In this document: positions 63,049-64,000 of the stretch, one piece after another | Position numbering within the stretch: position 1 is the first letter of the stretch | Layout of the letters: each line of letters begins with the position of its first letter | Assembly (NCBI RefSeq): GCF_001949125.1 | Contig: NZ_MSTI01000107.1 | Span: 1 to 64,000, forward strand | Origin: Deinococcus marmoris | GTDB lineage: Bacteria; Deinococcota; Deinococci; Deinococcales; Deinococcaceae | Reading direction: 5' to 3' | DNA: 64,000 bases | Made by a program: the position numbers and the translations under genes | The notes under the pieces: model-generated | The model's input: the letters and a program-made list of their open reading frames with translations, nothing else | The model's database searches: none | Told to the model about the DNA's origin: nothing

Positions 63049-64000
63049 GGTTCGTCCTTTGAGATGGGGACAGGATTCTTGTCGGCAGTCACATAAGCCT
63101 CCCGCCCCGGATCGGAGGGATGGGAGCCGGGACGTTGCAGGAACACCGCGCCGAAGATGCCGAGCAGGATCAGCAGGCCCGCGCCCTCAAAGGCGATCAT
63201 GTATTTGCCCATCAGCAGCATGCCGATCTGCTGCGGCGAATCGGTGCTGAAGGCGACGTTGCTGATGGGCCACGCCGGACGCCACAGCAGCAGGCCCACC
63301 AGCACGGCGGTCACGGCGAGACCCAGCCACGCGGCCCAGGGGCGGGCGGGCGTGACCATGCTCATGTCCATACCGCCCATATCCATATCGCCGTTCATAC
63401 CGCCCATGTCACCGTCCATCTGCATGTCGCCGTGATCCATGCCGGACATACCACCCATATCCATCTTCCCGTGATCCATGCTGGAGTGGTCCATCTGTGC
63501 CTGCCCGCTGCCGCTTTCCGGTGACACCGGCCCCGGCTCTTCACCGTGCGGCATGGCGTGGTGGGCCTGGGTCTGGCCTGCATCCATTTCACCGTGGGTC
63601 ATCCTGGAATGATCAGCACCCCATGTTGATTGCTCAGGGCCAGAGTCCCCATGCGTCATCTGCGCCTCATCCGCTCCAGCGTGATTCATGGCGGCGTGGT
63701 GGTGGGCGGGGTGCGCCCGGTTCCCGTCGCCCATGTCCATCTTCATACTGCCGTGATCCATGCCCGCCATACCGTCGCTGGGTGCGTCGGCCTGACCGTG
63801 TCCGTCATCTGCGCTGGAGGAAGCATCGCCGTGGCCCATCCCGGCCATATCGTGGCCCTGATGCCCGTTCCCGTCGTTCTCGCCCTGCGGCTTCAGGCCC
63901 CGGCTGAACAGACGCTCCACCGGCGACATCTGCATCCCGGCCATCATCGCGCCGCCGGGGTCCATCGAGAACAGCAGCATGAACAGGATCATCACCAACA
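63045..64000 (-). CDS. nuoJ: NADH-quinone oxidoreductase subunit J with Met/His-rich insertion, partial
   Basis: The frame reaches the right edge; the first helices are outside. The visible part starts in helix 3 (LVMILFMLLFSMD). Counting from the Met at 63998, about residues 35-215 are a hydrophilic stretch made of Met, His, Asp and Gly (MDHGSMKMDMGD, MDHGKMDMGGMSGMDHGDM), followed by the two last helices (AAWLGLAVTAVLVGLLLW; YMIAFEGAGLLILLGIFGAV). Bacterial NuoJ is usually about 170-220 residues, so this loop nearly doubles the protein. The motifs resemble copper-binding Met/His clusters. Assignment rests on gene order J-K-L-M-N and the terminal helices. Confidence 0.88.
   Translation of the reverse strand, partial: LVMILFMLLFSMDPGGAMMAGMQMSPVERLFSRGLKPQGENDGNGHQGHDMAGMGHGDASSSADDGHGQADAPSDGMAGMDHGSMKMDMGDGNRAHPAHHHAAMNHAGADEAQMTHGDSGPEQSTWGADHSRMTHGEMDAGQTQAHHAMPHGEEPGPVSPESGSGQAQMDHSSMDHGKMDMGGMSGMDHGDMQMDGDMGGMNGDMDMGGMDMSMVTPARPWAAWLGLAVTAVLVGLLLWRPAWPISNVAFSTDSPQQIGMLLMGKYMIAFEGAGLLILLGIFGAVFLQRPGSHPSDPGREAYVTADKNPVPISKDEP

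Overview
The window looks like DNA from a Deinococcus-type bacterium. It is GC-rich, several promoters place the start codon at the expected transcription start (leaderless mRNA), CsoR carries the C/H/H copper-ligand set known from Thermus, and the mix of arabinose, iron, copper and complex I genes fits the Deinococcota. This is inference from gene content, not a species identification. The left part carries plasmid functions (5' part of a RepA-like initiator, a PF13814-like protein, KfrA, a small serine recombinase), so the molecule may be a megaplasmid or chromid, or a chromosome with integrated plasmid DNA.

Region 1 (1-14.4 kb) is accessory. A partial replication initiator reads out of the left edge, followed by an intergenic stretch with degenerate repeats. 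Next come lineage-specific hypothetical genes and a Fic AMPylase whose start codon lies in an inverted-repeat operator. Divergent from fic is a tightly coupled three-gene operon (4960-7969): a divergent TnpB-like RuvC nuclease, an archaeo-eukaryotic-primase-like polymerase of the NrS-1 type, and a second TnpB-like protein that stops before the RuvC domain. I know of no described system with this make-up, and it is the main candidate for novelty here. KfrA with an operator cluster, small paralogous proteins, a pseudogene, a 134-bp MITE-like repeat and a resolvase follow.

Region 2 (14.4-29.8 kb) is metabolic. After an aldo/keto reductase comes an arabinose/arabinoside locus built around a LacI-type repressor. 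On the minus strand lie a sugar-binding protein, two ABC permeases and a secreted beta-helix lipoprotein. On the plus strand lie the repressor, a GH42 glycosidase, araB, araD, araA and a zinc dehydrogenase, nearly all with stop/start overlaps. Two identical 15-bp palindromes in the divergent promoter region are the likely operators.

Region 3 (29.8-44.9 kb) starts with a Rieske protein, an IS5-type element and a cytochrome b561/sulfite-oxidase-like fusion. Then come two small hypothetical genes, a second copy of the MITE and a secreted eight-repeat PQQ-type beta-propeller. From 35.8 to 44.9 kb it is an insertion-sequence graveyard with ISKra4, IS630, IS4, IS701 and IS1595 family copies, mostly truncated or frameshifted. 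These have cut a hydrolase, a DUF4396 membrane protein and a VIT-type metal transporter.

Region 4 (44.9-57.7 kb) handles metals and envelope stress: an iron operon (FTR1 permease, an accessory protein sharing its extracytoplasmic module, and an unexpected hydantoinase/oxoprolinase-type ATPase), a glutaredoxin, a ZIP transporter, copA, copZ and csoR with palindromic operators in or beside the promoters, a DUF305 protein, an OmpR-type two-component pair, and a thioredoxin-fold protein whose signal peptide appears cut off by a frameshift.

Region 5 (57.8-64 kb) is the distal part of the complex I operon, nuoJ-K-L-M-N on the minus strand. NuoJ runs off the right edge and has an unusual insertion of about 180 residues rich in Met, His and Asp.
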